Positions 42,458 through 51,160 of a stretch of 64,000 nucleotides of DNA are shown one piece after another. The stretch covers positions 297,160-361,159 of the forward strand of contig NZ_LRUE01000022.1 in NCBI RefSeq assembly GCF_001550135.1, written 5' to 3'. Source of the DNA: Pseudoalteromonas shioyasakiensis (lineage in GTDB: Bacteria > Pseudomonadota > Gammaproteobacteria > Enterobacterales > Alteromonadaceae). The notes below the pieces were generated by a model, which was not told where the DNA came from, searched no databases, and saw nothing but the letters and a program-made list of their open reading frames with translations. How positions within the stretch are numbered: position 1 is the stretch's first letter; the number at the start of each line of letters is the position of its first letter. Both the position numbers and the translations under genes were made by a program.

Positions 42458-43899
42458 GTGAAATCAGCCATCTCTAAATAGTTGTTGATACCGGCTATTT
42501 TGTCACTCGCGTGGTGATTAACATACACCACGGTGCTGGTGCCTGCAGCACAGATTTTTTCTATTAGTAATAACACGCGTTGCCTATTCGCTTCATCTAG
42601 GCCTAAGCAAGGTTCATCAAGGATCAATAAATTAGGGTGTTTAACCATAGCCCGAGCAATCAATAATAAACGCTGATCACCAAAAGACAGCTGGCTAAAT
42701 GAACTACTTTGTTTGTCACTTAACCCTAATAACGCTAACCATTGTTTGGCTATGGCAAGTTGCTTATCGGTGGCTTTTTGGTAAAGACCAATGCTGTCAT
42801 AAAAGCCCGAAACAACCGTATTGAGTGCGGTGATACTCACTCGATAATCCATATGAAGCGCGTTAGAGATATAACCAATGTGCTGTTTAATTTGCCAAAT
42901 ACTCTCACCGCTTCCGCGTTGGTAGCCAAACACCTTGATATCGTTGTTGTAACACTGCGGGTTATCACCCGTGATAAGGTTCAGCAAACAGGTTTTACCT
43001 GAGCCATTTTTACCTGTTAACTGCCAATGTTCGCCTTGGTTAATTTGCCAGTTGAGTTTTTCAAAAATAGCCTCGCCGCCATAACTTACCGATGCGTTGT
43101 TTAATCTTACCAGCATAGAATCAGTGAGCGGAGGTGCTTGATGGTCAATATCTGCCTCAGGTATTTGTAACTGAGTATGCGTGAGATGCAATAGCTTGAG
43201 TAAATCATCGCGCTGCTCGGGTCTAGGCTTTGCTAATTGCTCTGTGACATGACCCTCTTTAACGTAGGCGTAATGATCAACAAAGTCTGGGATCTCAGTT
43301 AAGCGATTGAGCACAAAAATAAGGGTCGTTGTTTTGCTAAGCTCTGCGAGTAGCTGATTAAGCCCAGCCATTGCCGTGACATCTAAGCCATCAAAAGGCT
43401 CATCAAGCACAAGTAAATCTGGTCGACCTATTATGGCTTGGATCAGCATCAGTTTGCGGGTTTCACCGGTCGATAAATCGCGAAATGCCTTGCTAAGTTT
43501 GTCACTAAAATCAAATAGGCTTATTAACTGCTGTAGCAAATCACTATCAAGCTGTTGCTCGTCTCGACCTGCAATAATTAACTCATAAACCGTACTCGAA
43601 GGCGTAACGCCATCAATAATATCATCTTGATCTTTTGTTAGCTCAGCCGCAAGGAGCTGCTTTTGGCTGTCTGGCGAAACCAATGCTATACGCTCAAAGC
43701 TATTCTCATACTGGCCTTTTTCTATTTTCGCAAAACCGGCAATGGCAGCTGCCACGGCCGATTTACCCGCCCCATTCGCACCAAGTAAAACCCATTGCTG
43801 CAATGGCGATACATTGATATTGAGATCATCTAAATAATAAACGTCATTGCCCAGCCCCTTTAGGCTAGCTTTAACATTAACCAACTGCACTTGTTGCAC
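42442..43899 (-). CDS. modF: ModF-like double ABC ATPase
   Basis: The product is 485 aa with two ABC nucleotide-binding domains in tandem. Walker A motifs are GANGAGKS and GKNGSGKT, signature regions DLSTGETRKLML and QLSFGDQRLLLI, and Walker B VLDEPFDGL and ILDEPCLGL. The build and length match E. coli ModF (once called photorepair protein PhrA). No permease gene is adjacent, so it is a soluble ABC-F-like or molybdate-associated protein. The exact role is unsettled. Confidence 0.85.
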   Translation of the reverse strand: MQQVQLVNVKASLKGLGNDVYYLDDLNINVSPLQQWVLLGANGAGKSAVAAAIAGFAKIEKGQYENSFERIALVSPDSQKQLLAAELTKDQDDIIDGVTPSSTVYELIIAGRDEQQLDSDLLQQLISLFDFSDKLSKAFRDLSTGETRKLMLIQAIIGRPDLLVLDEPFDGLDVTAMAGLNQLLAELSKTTTLIFVLNRLTEIPDFVDHYAYVKEGHVTEQLAKPRPEQRDDLLKLLHLTHTQLQIPEADIDHQAPPLTDSMLVRLNNASVSYGGEAIFEKLNWQINQGEHWQLTGKNGSGKTCLLNLITGDNPQCYNNDIKVFGYQRGSGESIWQIKQHIGYISNALHMDYRVSITALNTVVSGFYDSIGLYQKATDKQLAIAKQWLALLGLSDKQSSSFSQLSFGDQRLLLIARAMVKHPNLLILDEPCLGLDEANRQRVLLLIEKICAAGTSTVVYVNHHASDKIAGINNYLEMADFTKKAP

Positions 43900-44028
43900 T
43901 TTGAATCCTCATTCTAAGTTACCGTTAGCTTGACGTTACCGTATTCGATAAAAAATTAAAAATCGTTTAAACCTTTTTTGAACACAGCTGCGACTAAGGT
44001 ATAAAAGGTCATCAACAGGAAACAGACA

Positions 44029-44652
44029 ATGAAAAAATTACTTTGTGTAGCAGCTATAGGCTTAGCACTAACAACAACATACGCAATGGCAAAAGACTCA
44101 CGTGAACTAAATCACAACTTTGCTGTGAGTGGCGCAAGCCAGCTTGATATTGATTTTCCGGTGGGCAGCTTAGAGGTCGAAAGCTATGACGGTAGCGAAG
44201 TCGTCGTTACAGTTCGCATTGAACCAAAAAATGACAATAGCTGGTTCAGCTCTGATGTCGATTTATCAGATATTGAATTAAGCCACTCGCAAAGTGCCAG
44301 CTCACTTAGCTTAAAACTAGATAATGACGACATTCAACAAAACTGGCATGTAAAAATGCCTAAATCGATGGCAATTGATGTTGAACTTGGTGTTGGCGAT
44401 ATTGAAATTAACGACGCAAGTAATTCAGTTGAGATTGAGCTTGGTGTGGGCGCGGTAAGAATTGATAGCGCGCTTGATGACTACAAACGTATCGAGCTTG
44501 ATACCGGTGTGGGCGATACTAAAATTCGCGGCTTAAAAAATGACGGTAACACTAGCCGTAAAGTGGTTAGCTCGCATTCAAGCTATCGTGGCAATGGCCA
44601 ATACGATATCGAAGTCGAAGTGGGTGTTGGTGACATTAAAGTAACGAACTAA
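44029..44652 (+). CDS. DUF4097-like beta-helical secreted protein
   Basis: The product is 207 aa with a signal peptide (ending near AMA-KD). The rest is short repeated beta strands with glycine turns, such as LGVGDIEIND, LGVGAVRIDS, TGVGDTKIRG and VGVGDIKVTN, as in DUF4097/putative adhesin domains. The repeated GVGD/A motif spaced about 20-30 residues apart suggests a regular beta-helix. Its function is unknown; it is probably periplasmic or surface-associated. Standing alone, it is convergent with the hybrid kinase gene. Confidence 0.8.
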   Translation: MKKLLCVAAIGLALTTTYAMAKDSRELNHNFAVSGASQLDIDFPVGSLEVESYDGSEVVVTVRIEPKNDNSWFSSDVDLSDIELSHSQSASSLSLKLDNDDIQQNWHVKMPKSMAIDVELGVGDIEINDASNSVEIELGVGAVRIDSALDDYKRIELDTGVGDTKIRGLKNDGNTSRKVVSSHSSYRGNGQYDIEVEVGVGDIKVTN

Positions 44653-44665
44653 TTTAACGCTTTGG

Positions 44666-46417
44666 TTATCCCTGTGAGCTCTCAGCAAATAAAATGCTGA
44701 GAGCTTTTTGCACTGAATCCAGCGTGATCGGTTTATATACGTGCAAGTTTGCTCCAAGCTCATATACTCGTTGCAAATCTTCATTCGATGTATTGGCGGT
44801 CACCACCAAAATTGGCACCTGTTGCCCCTGCTCATTACGAATAATATCAATCGCTTTAAAGCCATCCATAACGGGCATATTTAAATCCATAAAAATTAAA
44901 TCGTAATGCTTATCTGAGGCTTTATCTGTGGCAATTAAACCATTTTCCGCCACATCAAAGCTGTAATTTAAATGGCTAACCATGCGTCCTAAAATGGTGG
45001 CGTTTAGCGGGTTATCTTCAACAATTAAACAATGTAATGCTTGCGGCAGCGGCGCTGGCATTGCTGATTTAGGCGTGCTTTCTAGTTCTAAATTAATTAA
45101 CACTTTCACACCTTGTGGCTCAGCATTAAGAAATTGGATTTCTCCTTTTAATGCTTTAACAATGTGCATAACCCTAAGCAGCCCCGTTTTTAAGCCTTGA
45201 AAGTGTTGCTCTGAGTCATTTTCGTAGCTAAGTAAATCTGTCGGCGGCTTTTCAAAGCCTTTACCGTTATCTTGTATTTCCATTACAAAGTGCTGCTCAC
45301 CTTGGCATGCAGCGGTAACGGCAATACGGCCTTGGCTTGGAGTAAATTTAACGGCATTGTTAATGATTTCAGCAACAATTTGCGTCAACCTTGCATGGTC
45401 AGTGCTCACCTCTTTATTGAGTGACTCAGCTAAGTTCACACTCAAGGTAATACCTTTATCGTTACAGGCATATTCATAGGGTGAGATAGCTTGCTTTAAT
45501 GTTGATAACAAATTGTTGCTAGTGAAACTTAACTGCCATTCTCCCGAGGTTAGCTGCTGTAAGTCCATTAATTCGTCTAGCATAGCCACCAGCCTGTTAA
45601 CGCAATAAAGCGCCTGCTGTTTAGTCAGTTGCTGACTGTCGCTGATATCAAGCGCTTCGATGGATGCGGTTAAACCTTGCAATGGTGTTCTAAATTCATG
45701 ACTGGTACGGGCAATAAAGCGCTCTTTATTTTTATTAACACGCTCAGCAAACTCTTTTTGTTCTTTGTACTTAGCAATATTTTTAGTGACCAGTTTCTCC
45801 ATGGGTTTAAAAATGAAAAATAACTCAATGGCTAATAACACCATGGCGATGAGCCAAAACAATAACTCTAGCACCGCCAAAAATGTGACTTTTTGAACTG
45901 ATTTTTGCTCGAGTAACTTAACCGCTTGGTCTAGTTTTGTGAGTAGTGCCTCTAGCTGATTACTAACAAATGTTGAGCGGTCCACATAGGCAAAATCATC
46001 GGTATTGTTTAATAGCTGCTGCGCTTTACTCACATAACGCTTCACGTGCTCATCTAATGCGGTAGGGGGCGAGAAGTAATGGGCCTCAAGCGCCTCATTT
46101 AAATGAATATAGTGACCTTGCTCATCCTGCTGAATTAAAAATTGATGCCCTGCAATAAATTGCTCAACGGCTTGTTCCAGTAGTCTTCGGTGTTGCTGTT
46201 GGAAATGATCGGATTCATGGTAAATGAGTGCATTGCCGTACAAGGCTATTTTTTGGGACAGCATGCGTTGCTTACCGGCAATGTTGATAACTTTGGCGTC
46301 ACCCTTTTGGATATACAAAAGACTCTGTATCAAGATAGCTGATACAGAGATCAATATGGCAATCGCCAATAACCCCCAGCGATATCGTCTTCGGATATCT
46401 GTGACTAGCTGCAACAT
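44666..46417 (-). CDS. Hybrid sensor histidine kinase/response regulator
   Basis: The product is 583 aa. A first TM helix (about 15-37) and a PilJ-like periplasmic helical sensor (IAGKQRMLSQKIALYGNALI) are followed by a second TM near residue 190. HisKA has the phospho-acceptor in SHEFRTPLQGL near residue 240. HATPase has EIINNAVKFT and MEIQDNGKGF. A C-terminal REC domain has LIVEDN and the phosphorylated Asp in LIFMDLNMPVMDG. The PilJ-type sensor is shared with nitrate/nitrite and type IV pilus systems; the ligand is unknown. No partner regulator gene is adjacent. Confidence 0.92.
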   Translation of the reverse strand: MLQLVTDIRRRYRWGLLAIAILISVSAILIQSLLYIQKGDAKVINIAGKQRMLSQKIALYGNALIYHESDHFQQQHRRLLEQAVEQFIAGHQFLIQQDEQGHYIHLNEALEAHYFSPPTALDEHVKRYVSKAQQLLNNTDDFAYVDRSTFVSNQLEALLTKLDQAVKLLEQKSVQKVTFLAVLELLFWLIAMVLLAIELFFIFKPMEKLVTKNIAKYKEQKEFAERVNKNKERFIARTSHEFRTPLQGLTASIEALDISDSQQLTKQQALYCVNRLVAMLDELMDLQQLTSGEWQLSFTSNNLLSTLKQAISPYEYACNDKGITLSVNLAESLNKEVSTDHARLTQIVAEIINNAVKFTPSQGRIAVTAACQGEQHFVMEIQDNGKGFEKPPTDLLSYENDSEQHFQGLKTGLLRVMHIVKALKGEIQFLNAEPQGVKVLINLELESTPKSAMPAPLPQALHCLIVEDNPLNATILGRMVSHLNYSFDVAENGLIATDKASDKHYDLIFMDLNMPVMDGFKAIDIIRNEQGQQVPILVVTANTSNEDLQRVYELGANLHVYKPITLDSVQKALSILFAESSQG

Positions 46418-46464
46418 GCTTTACTCATTATTTTTTAAAATAATTGTAGTTCATAGAATACAAG

Positions 46465-46487
46465 AAAGCCCACTTGAAGTGGGCTTT
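46465..46487 (-). terminator. Terminator of cti
   Basis: AAAGCCCACTT / AAGTGGGCTTT with a one-base centre, followed on the minus strand by CTTG; a short, fairly strong stem. Confidence 0.65.
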
Positions 46488-46509
46488 AAACATGATAGTT
46501 AACAGAAAT

Positions 46510-48846
46510 TTATCGATTTTCGAGTCGGTTATAGTCAAATAACCCAAATTCAACGCCGCGATACTCTTTCGCTACACGGTGTAAAATATCGCTGTATTGC
46601 CAAAACTGTGGATGTGTTCGGCGAATAGCGAACTCACTTTTCAGATCTCTGTAAGCTGCTTCATCTGTTGCTTTAGCAAGCCCAGCTGCAAAAGCTGCAA
46701 TTTGCTGGTCATTGTGTAAGTACCAAATGGCTTCTGGGTAATCACCTATGAACCCAGGCACAATCGTCACTGTATCTTCGTCATAAGCTCGTTGCCCTTC
46801 TTCATTCAATAAGCTCGAAATATTGTAATGAGCATTATGATGGATCAGGGTATAGGCCCTGTGCTTATCATCGCCATCTTTGACTAACACAAACGAAATT
46901 TGCGGTAGCAAGTTCACTGCTTTAACCGGAAGATCGTTAATTTTTGCAAGCGGCTCAGGTACTTTCGTATAGTCGTAACGAGTGCTTAAAATTGGCTTAA
47001 GCTTCTCTTTTAGCATATTGAACAACTCTGACTGCGGATCCATTGTTTTGTATTCAATGCCCGTAGGTTGGCTAAATGACAATTCATCTTCAAAGAAGCT
47101 CGTTAAGCTAGGTGGCGATTTACGATACCACTGGGCTTTAATTTCTTTGCGCTTAGCTTCTGGTAATAATGCAAGGTAGTTTGCTTCACCTTCTAAGCGT
47201 AAAAAGTCCATATACAAACGAGTTAATAACTGATGACCAATGTTGCCATACACATCAAAACCCGCCACCAGCAAGTAATGAATACGTTCAAATAGTGCGT
47301 AGTCGAGTATCCAGGCGGTTTTTGGTTGCTGGCCTATCCAGCCTTTTACAACTGTTGCGCTATCAAAGTGGCGGAACACTGTGAGTGCTGCATTTTGGTT
47401 ATGGCCATCACCCTGCCAAAGTAAATCGGTTGTTAGGTGCTGACCGTTCTCAAACATCTTATTAGCCAGTGCAACTTTGGCTGACAAATATTTGTTTTGC
47501 CGTTTTGAATACTTCACCCAACTAGAAATCGGCAAGGCATTGCTTTCTTCTTCAGCTGGTAATGCTAAGGCATCTTCATGTTGTAACAACATTTCACCGA
47601 CTTTAGGTGTCGCCGCCATTTCAGGCTTCGCAAAACCCACCCAGAACTGGTCGTTAATTACATTTAACGCGATTTGACCACGACAAACCGGCCCTTTAAT
47701 AAAGCCCATAATAATAAGCTCAGCTTCATCAAGCATAAACTGATAACGTGAGTTGACTGGTATTGCCGCAAAGACCTTAAATGGGTTTGATGCCACTTCT
47801 GGCTTATAGCTTGGCAGTTTATCTACTTGATAATCAGCTTCAATAAATTGCGAATGTAAGCGTGCAAGCTTTTCGTCATTTAATGCTAAAGGTAAATGTG
47901 TTTTCGCTAAAATAGTCGAACGATCATGCATTAAACGATAGTAAACACGCTCAACCTTAGGGTCTTCATAAGGGCGACGGGTGCTAATGTGTTTGATCTC
48001 TTCACCCGGCGGCGTTGAAGAGCGTACCAGCTTGAAGTAGCTATGTTTATCGCCATGCTCTGGGAAGTAAATATGCGCTAAATACCAGTGCTCATAAATA
48101 TAGCGCGCAGCCAGTTGATGCTTTAAACCATCTTGATTTAAAAATGCTTCCCAACGTTCAACTTGTTTTAGAACGCCTTCTTCAGGAGGCTCAATATGAG
48201 CAAGGTAACCGCCTTTTCGGAGCCACTTAGCAAGATGCTGAAACTCTTCACTCGAGATACCCGGTAAACCATAAGGCATACCACTGTGTGGGCTATCTTT
48301 AGCAAATGAGTCAAACTCATTCATTGTGGTACATGTTTGCTCACGGTCGAGTGAAAAATCAAACTCATCGCCTAAAATTGCTTGTTTAGGCAGTGGGCTG
48401 CTTTGCTTAAGTACTAAGGCATTATAAAGGACACTACCGGCAAGGTTAGCTTCTTCGGTTTGAGCTCGCTCGTTAAGTACTGGGGTAAAGCCTTTTTCAC
48501 GCCACTGGGCGGTACTTGTCGCATCAAATAACAAGCGACTTGGCTCTTGCGCTAGTAAGCGAGTGCCGTCATAAACACGCTCTTTACTTAAGCCGCGGTC
48601 AATACCTTCCACAGAAGATAACTTAAGCTGACACGGTGCATCATAGCAGCCATGACAAACCACACAGCGACTATCAAGTACGGGCTTTACATCACTTAAA
48701 AACTCAGCACCTTCAAGTGTTGATGCTGCAACCACGCGCTGTTGTGGTTGTTCTTTACCAAACAGTTCATCGTAATGAGCGGCACCTAAGTATGCACAGC
48801 CACTTAATAGAATAAGGCCAAATACGGTGGTGAGGAGTTTTCTCAT
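46510..48846 (-). CDS. cti: Fatty acid cis/trans isomerase
   Basis: The product is 778 aa. The N-terminal lipoprotein-like signal (LILLSGCAYLG) is followed by a cytochrome c-type haem site, CVVCHGCYDAPCQ. The large remainder matches the Cti family (KDSPHSGMPYGLPG, YIYEHWYLAHIYFPE, VYYRLMHDRSTILAKTHLP). Cti converts cis to trans unsaturated membrane fatty acids in the periplasm under solvent or heat stress. The upstream 126-aa gene overlaps by 4 bp. Confidence 0.92.
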   Translation of the reverse strand: MRKLLTTVFGLILLSGCAYLGAAHYDELFGKEQPQQRVVAASTLEGAEFLSDVKPVLDSRCVVCHGCYDAPCQLKLSSVEGIDRGLSKERVYDGTRLLAQEPSRLLFDATSTAQWREKGFTPVLNERAQTEEANLAGSVLYNALVLKQSSPLPKQAILGDEFDFSLDREQTCTTMNEFDSFAKDSPHSGMPYGLPGISSEEFQHLAKWLRKGGYLAHIEPPEEGVLKQVERWEAFLNQDGLKHQLAARYIYEHWYLAHIYFPEHGDKHSYFKLVRSSTPPGEEIKHISTRRPYEDPKVERVYYRLMHDRSTILAKTHLPLALNDEKLARLHSQFIEADYQVDKLPSYKPEVASNPFKVFAAIPVNSRYQFMLDEAELIIMGFIKGPVCRGQIALNVINDQFWVGFAKPEMAATPKVGEMLLQHEDALALPAEEESNALPISSWVKYSKRQNKYLSAKVALANKMFENGQHLTTDLLWQGDGHNQNAALTVFRHFDSATVVKGWIGQQPKTAWILDYALFERIHYLLVAGFDVYGNIGHQLLTRLYMDFLRLEGEANYLALLPEAKRKEIKAQWYRKSPPSLTSFFEDELSFSQPTGIEYKTMDPQSELFNMLKEKLKPILSTRYDYTKVPEPLAKINDLPVKAVNLLPQISFVLVKDGDDKHRAYTLIHHNAHYNISSLLNEEGQRAYDEDTVTIVPGFIGDYPEAIWYLHNDQQIAAFAAGLAKATDEAAYRDLKSEFAIRRTHPQFWQYSDILHRVAKEYRGVEFGLFDYNRLENR

Positions 48847-49223
48847 CCTTCCTCCTCGATATCTTCAACGTCATCACCTAAATCGAAGGTTGGCATCATA
48901 TCGACTTGCGGCGACACAAAGGTTTGGTCGTTGTCGCAACTAAGCACCGCGCTCAATAGCGGCCCACGAACGAGTGTCAGCTGCGCATCATGCTCACCGT
49001 CAATCAATACTTGGTAGTCATCATTTAACGCTTCAAGACGATATTCATTAATGGCAATTGCGACACTGCTATCAACAGCTGGGTTTTGGCAAAGCTGCGC
49101 GAGTAACTCTTCGCTTAGCGTTACATGTAATAGTAAATCTGGAGATTCGATATCGCGGCTGTGAAGGTTCTCATCAAAATAAAAAAGAGGAAGGGTTAAA
49201 TCGCTATTTTGCTCTAATTCCAT
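48843..49223 (-). CDS. Hypothetical acidic protein, 126 aa, coupled to cti
   Basis: No signal peptide, no membrane segment and no recognised motif. It is acidic (pI clearly low) and ends in a Glu/Asp-rich tail (FDLGDDVEDIEEEG). The stop overlaps the cti ATG (ATGA), so the two are co-translated. The pairing suggests an accessory role with Cti, but nothing in the sequence identifies it. Confidence 0.7.
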   Translation of the reverse strand: MELEQNSDLTLPLFYFDENLHSRDIESPDLLLHVTLSEELLAQLCQNPAVDSSVAIAINEYRLEALNDDYQVLIDGEHDAQLTLVRGPLLSAVLSCDNDQTFVSPQVDMMPTFDLGDDVEDIEEEG

Positions 49224-49361
49224 GTGCTGCTCTCTACATCAAAATGACTTTTAATTGTACGAGTATAGCAAACTATAAGTTCAATAATTAGCGAAACTTA
49301 TCAGCCGTTAGCAGCTTTTTAGCTGCTAACTAACCGAATTATAAAAACAGTGAACAATGCA

Positions 49362-50027
49362 TCACCAAGGTAGCGTTTCGCCGTTTGAATGCCAAAACCC
49401 ACCTGTGTTGCTAAGGTTTAATTCGTCAATCCGCTTGATGAGCCGCTCTGCGGCAGTTTCAGGGCTGATATCGCCGGCATAATTAACCATTTGCGTTTGT
49501 ACAAAGCCCGGATGAAATAACCCTACGGCAATTTTTTTATCTTTTAGTTCATGGGCTAAACTAACACTGGCGGCATTAAGCGCCGCTTTTGACATACGAT
49601 AACCAATGTAACCACCCGAGCCATTATCAGCAATTGAGCCCATGCGCGATGTGATCATCGCTACTTTGGCATCAATGCCTAAGCTTTGCTGTAATGCATG
49701 AGTAATACGAATAGGTGCAATACTGTTCACGCTGATTTGTTTTTCGATGGCAACAAAGTCCATATCAGCTAATGTTTCATTATGAAAAATGCCGGCGTTG
49801 TTAACCAAAATATCAATCTTGTCGCCGTGTAAGTAATTGGCAAGTGTTGCAACATCATCGGCGTTAGATACATCAATGTCGCTAATAATTTTCACATCGA
49901 GTGCTTGAAGCTCCTCACTTGGCGTGCGAACCACTGCGGTAACACGGTAACCTTGGGCTGAATACTGTTTACAAAAATTAAGACCAATACCTTTATTGGC
50001 CCCCGTAACCACCACATGCTTAGTCAT
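49362..50027 (-). CDS. Short-chain dehydrogenase/reductase
   Basis: The product is 221 aa. The Rossmann motif is VTGANKGIGLNF, the NAG motif is ILVNNAGIF, and the catalytic set includes Ser in TSRMGS and YIGYRMSK (Tyr-Lys). It resembles C-factor/carbonyl-reductase-type SDRs. The N-terminal GxxxGxG indicates NAD(P) binding; the substrate is unknown. It is separate from the neighbouring VOC gene by 113 bp. Confidence 0.88.
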   Translation of the reverse strand: MTKHVVVTGANKGIGLNFCKQYSAQGYRVTAVVRTPSEELQALDVKIISDIDVSNADDVATLANYLHGDKIDILVNNAGIFHNETLADMDFVAIEKQISVNSIAPIRITHALQQSLGIDAKVAMITSRMGSIADNGSGGYIGYRMSKAALNAASVSLAHELKDKKIAVGLFHPGFVQTQMVNYAGDISPETAAERLIKRIDELNLSNTGGFWHSNGETLPW

Positions 50028-50140
50028 TAATCTGCTCCTTAATTAGCTTTTTATACCAAACCACCTCAAGGTGCGAGTTTGTGCATTTTGAGGAGGCTTA
50101 GATATATATACCTTGGGACAGATTGGCAAAAACCAAGGGC

Positions 50141-50935
50141 TTAAGTTAATTCATCAATGGTTGATTTAAGTATAGAAAATACGGCCCCTTGTGGATCGGT
50201 AATCACACTAAAGCGCCCAACATCTGGAATATCTGTTGCTGGCACACAAATAGCGCCATTAAGCTGCGTTGCTTTAGCGACTGCCTGATCGCAATCTGCT
50301 ACCGCAAAATACGGCATCCAGTGGGGTGGAATATCATCGGGCCATTCATTGGTCATTTCAAGCATGCCTGCAATCGGTTGCTCATCGATGGTAAATAAGG
50401 TGTAGTCCATGCCCTCCATTGGTTTCACCTCAAACTGCCACCCGAATAACTGACAATAAAAGTCGCGACTTTTTTGCATGTCTTTCGACACAAGCTCAAA
50501 CCAGTAAGGCAGGTTAAGCTCTTGTACTCGTTTTGCCCCGATATGCTCACCGGCTTGCCATAAGGCAAATGTTGCACCGCCTGGTTCTTGAAGCATCACC
50601 ATGCGACCTGCCGTCATAACATCATGTGGCCCTGCCAATACAGTTGCACCTAGTGATTTTGCCAGCTCTGTGCTTTGGTCAACATCATCAACAGCAATAT
50701 ATAATAACCAATGGGTTGGCATCTCGCTCATACTTGCTGGCAGTTGATACATAGCGGCAATATCATCACCTTGCTTTTGCAGCATGGTGTAATACATATC
50801 TTCGCCTATTGGCTGGTCGTCAAAACCCCAGTCAAAAAGTTGCGTATAAAATTGCTTTGCAGCTTGCCAGTCTTTCGCGCATAACTCGGCCCAGCAGAAA
50901 GTACCTGCAGGGTGTTTTGTATTTATTTTTGTCAT
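50141..50935 (-). CDS. Two-domain VOC (glyoxalase/bleomycin resistance-like) protein
   Basis: The product is 264 aa with two repeated VOC domains. The first begins PAGTFCWAELCAKDWQAAKQ and the second YWFELVSKDMQKSRDFYCQL, each ending with a metal-site-like QEPGGATFALW or TDPQGAVFSIL. This is the build of the CFP-30-type VOC proteins of unknown substrate. ATG 50935 has GGAGG 7 bases upstream and is used instead of the longer frame. Confidence 0.87.
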   Translation of the reverse strand: MTKINTKHPAGTFCWAELCAKDWQAAKQFYTQLFDWGFDDQPIGEDMYYTMLQKQGDDIAAMYQLPASMSEMPTHWLLYIAVDDVDQSTELAKSLGATVLAGPHDVMTAGRMVMLQEPGGATFALWQAGEHIGAKRVQELNLPYWFELVSKDMQKSRDFYCQLFGWQFEVKPMEGMDYTLFTIDEQPIAGMLEMTNEWPDDIPPHWMPYFAVADCDQAVAKATQLNGAICVPATDIPDVGRFSVITDPQGAVFSILKSTIDELT

Positions 50936-51024
50936 GGCTGTTCCTCCTTCATTAACGGTAATCAACAAGCTGCTTTTTTGCCAATTATTTTTAAAATTTA
51001 TTTAATTCACGTTTAGAAAAATTA

Positions 51025-51043
51025 AATAATCATAATCAATAAC
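51025..51043 (+). promoter_or_regulatory. Fur-box-like sequence upstream of the TonB receptor
   Basis: AATAATCATAATCAATAAC matches 15 of 19 bases of the Fur consensus GATAATGATAATCATTATC, about 120 bp upstream of the receptor start. Iron repression is inferred. Confidence 0.5.
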
Positions 51044-51160
51044 TTAGGTTTAAACCCTGCTAAAACAGAGAATTGCAGTTATGACATTATATTGATTGTC
51101 ACAACAAACACATGTATAAATGCGAACAATTTTTAATAACAATTGTATAGCGATTTAACT

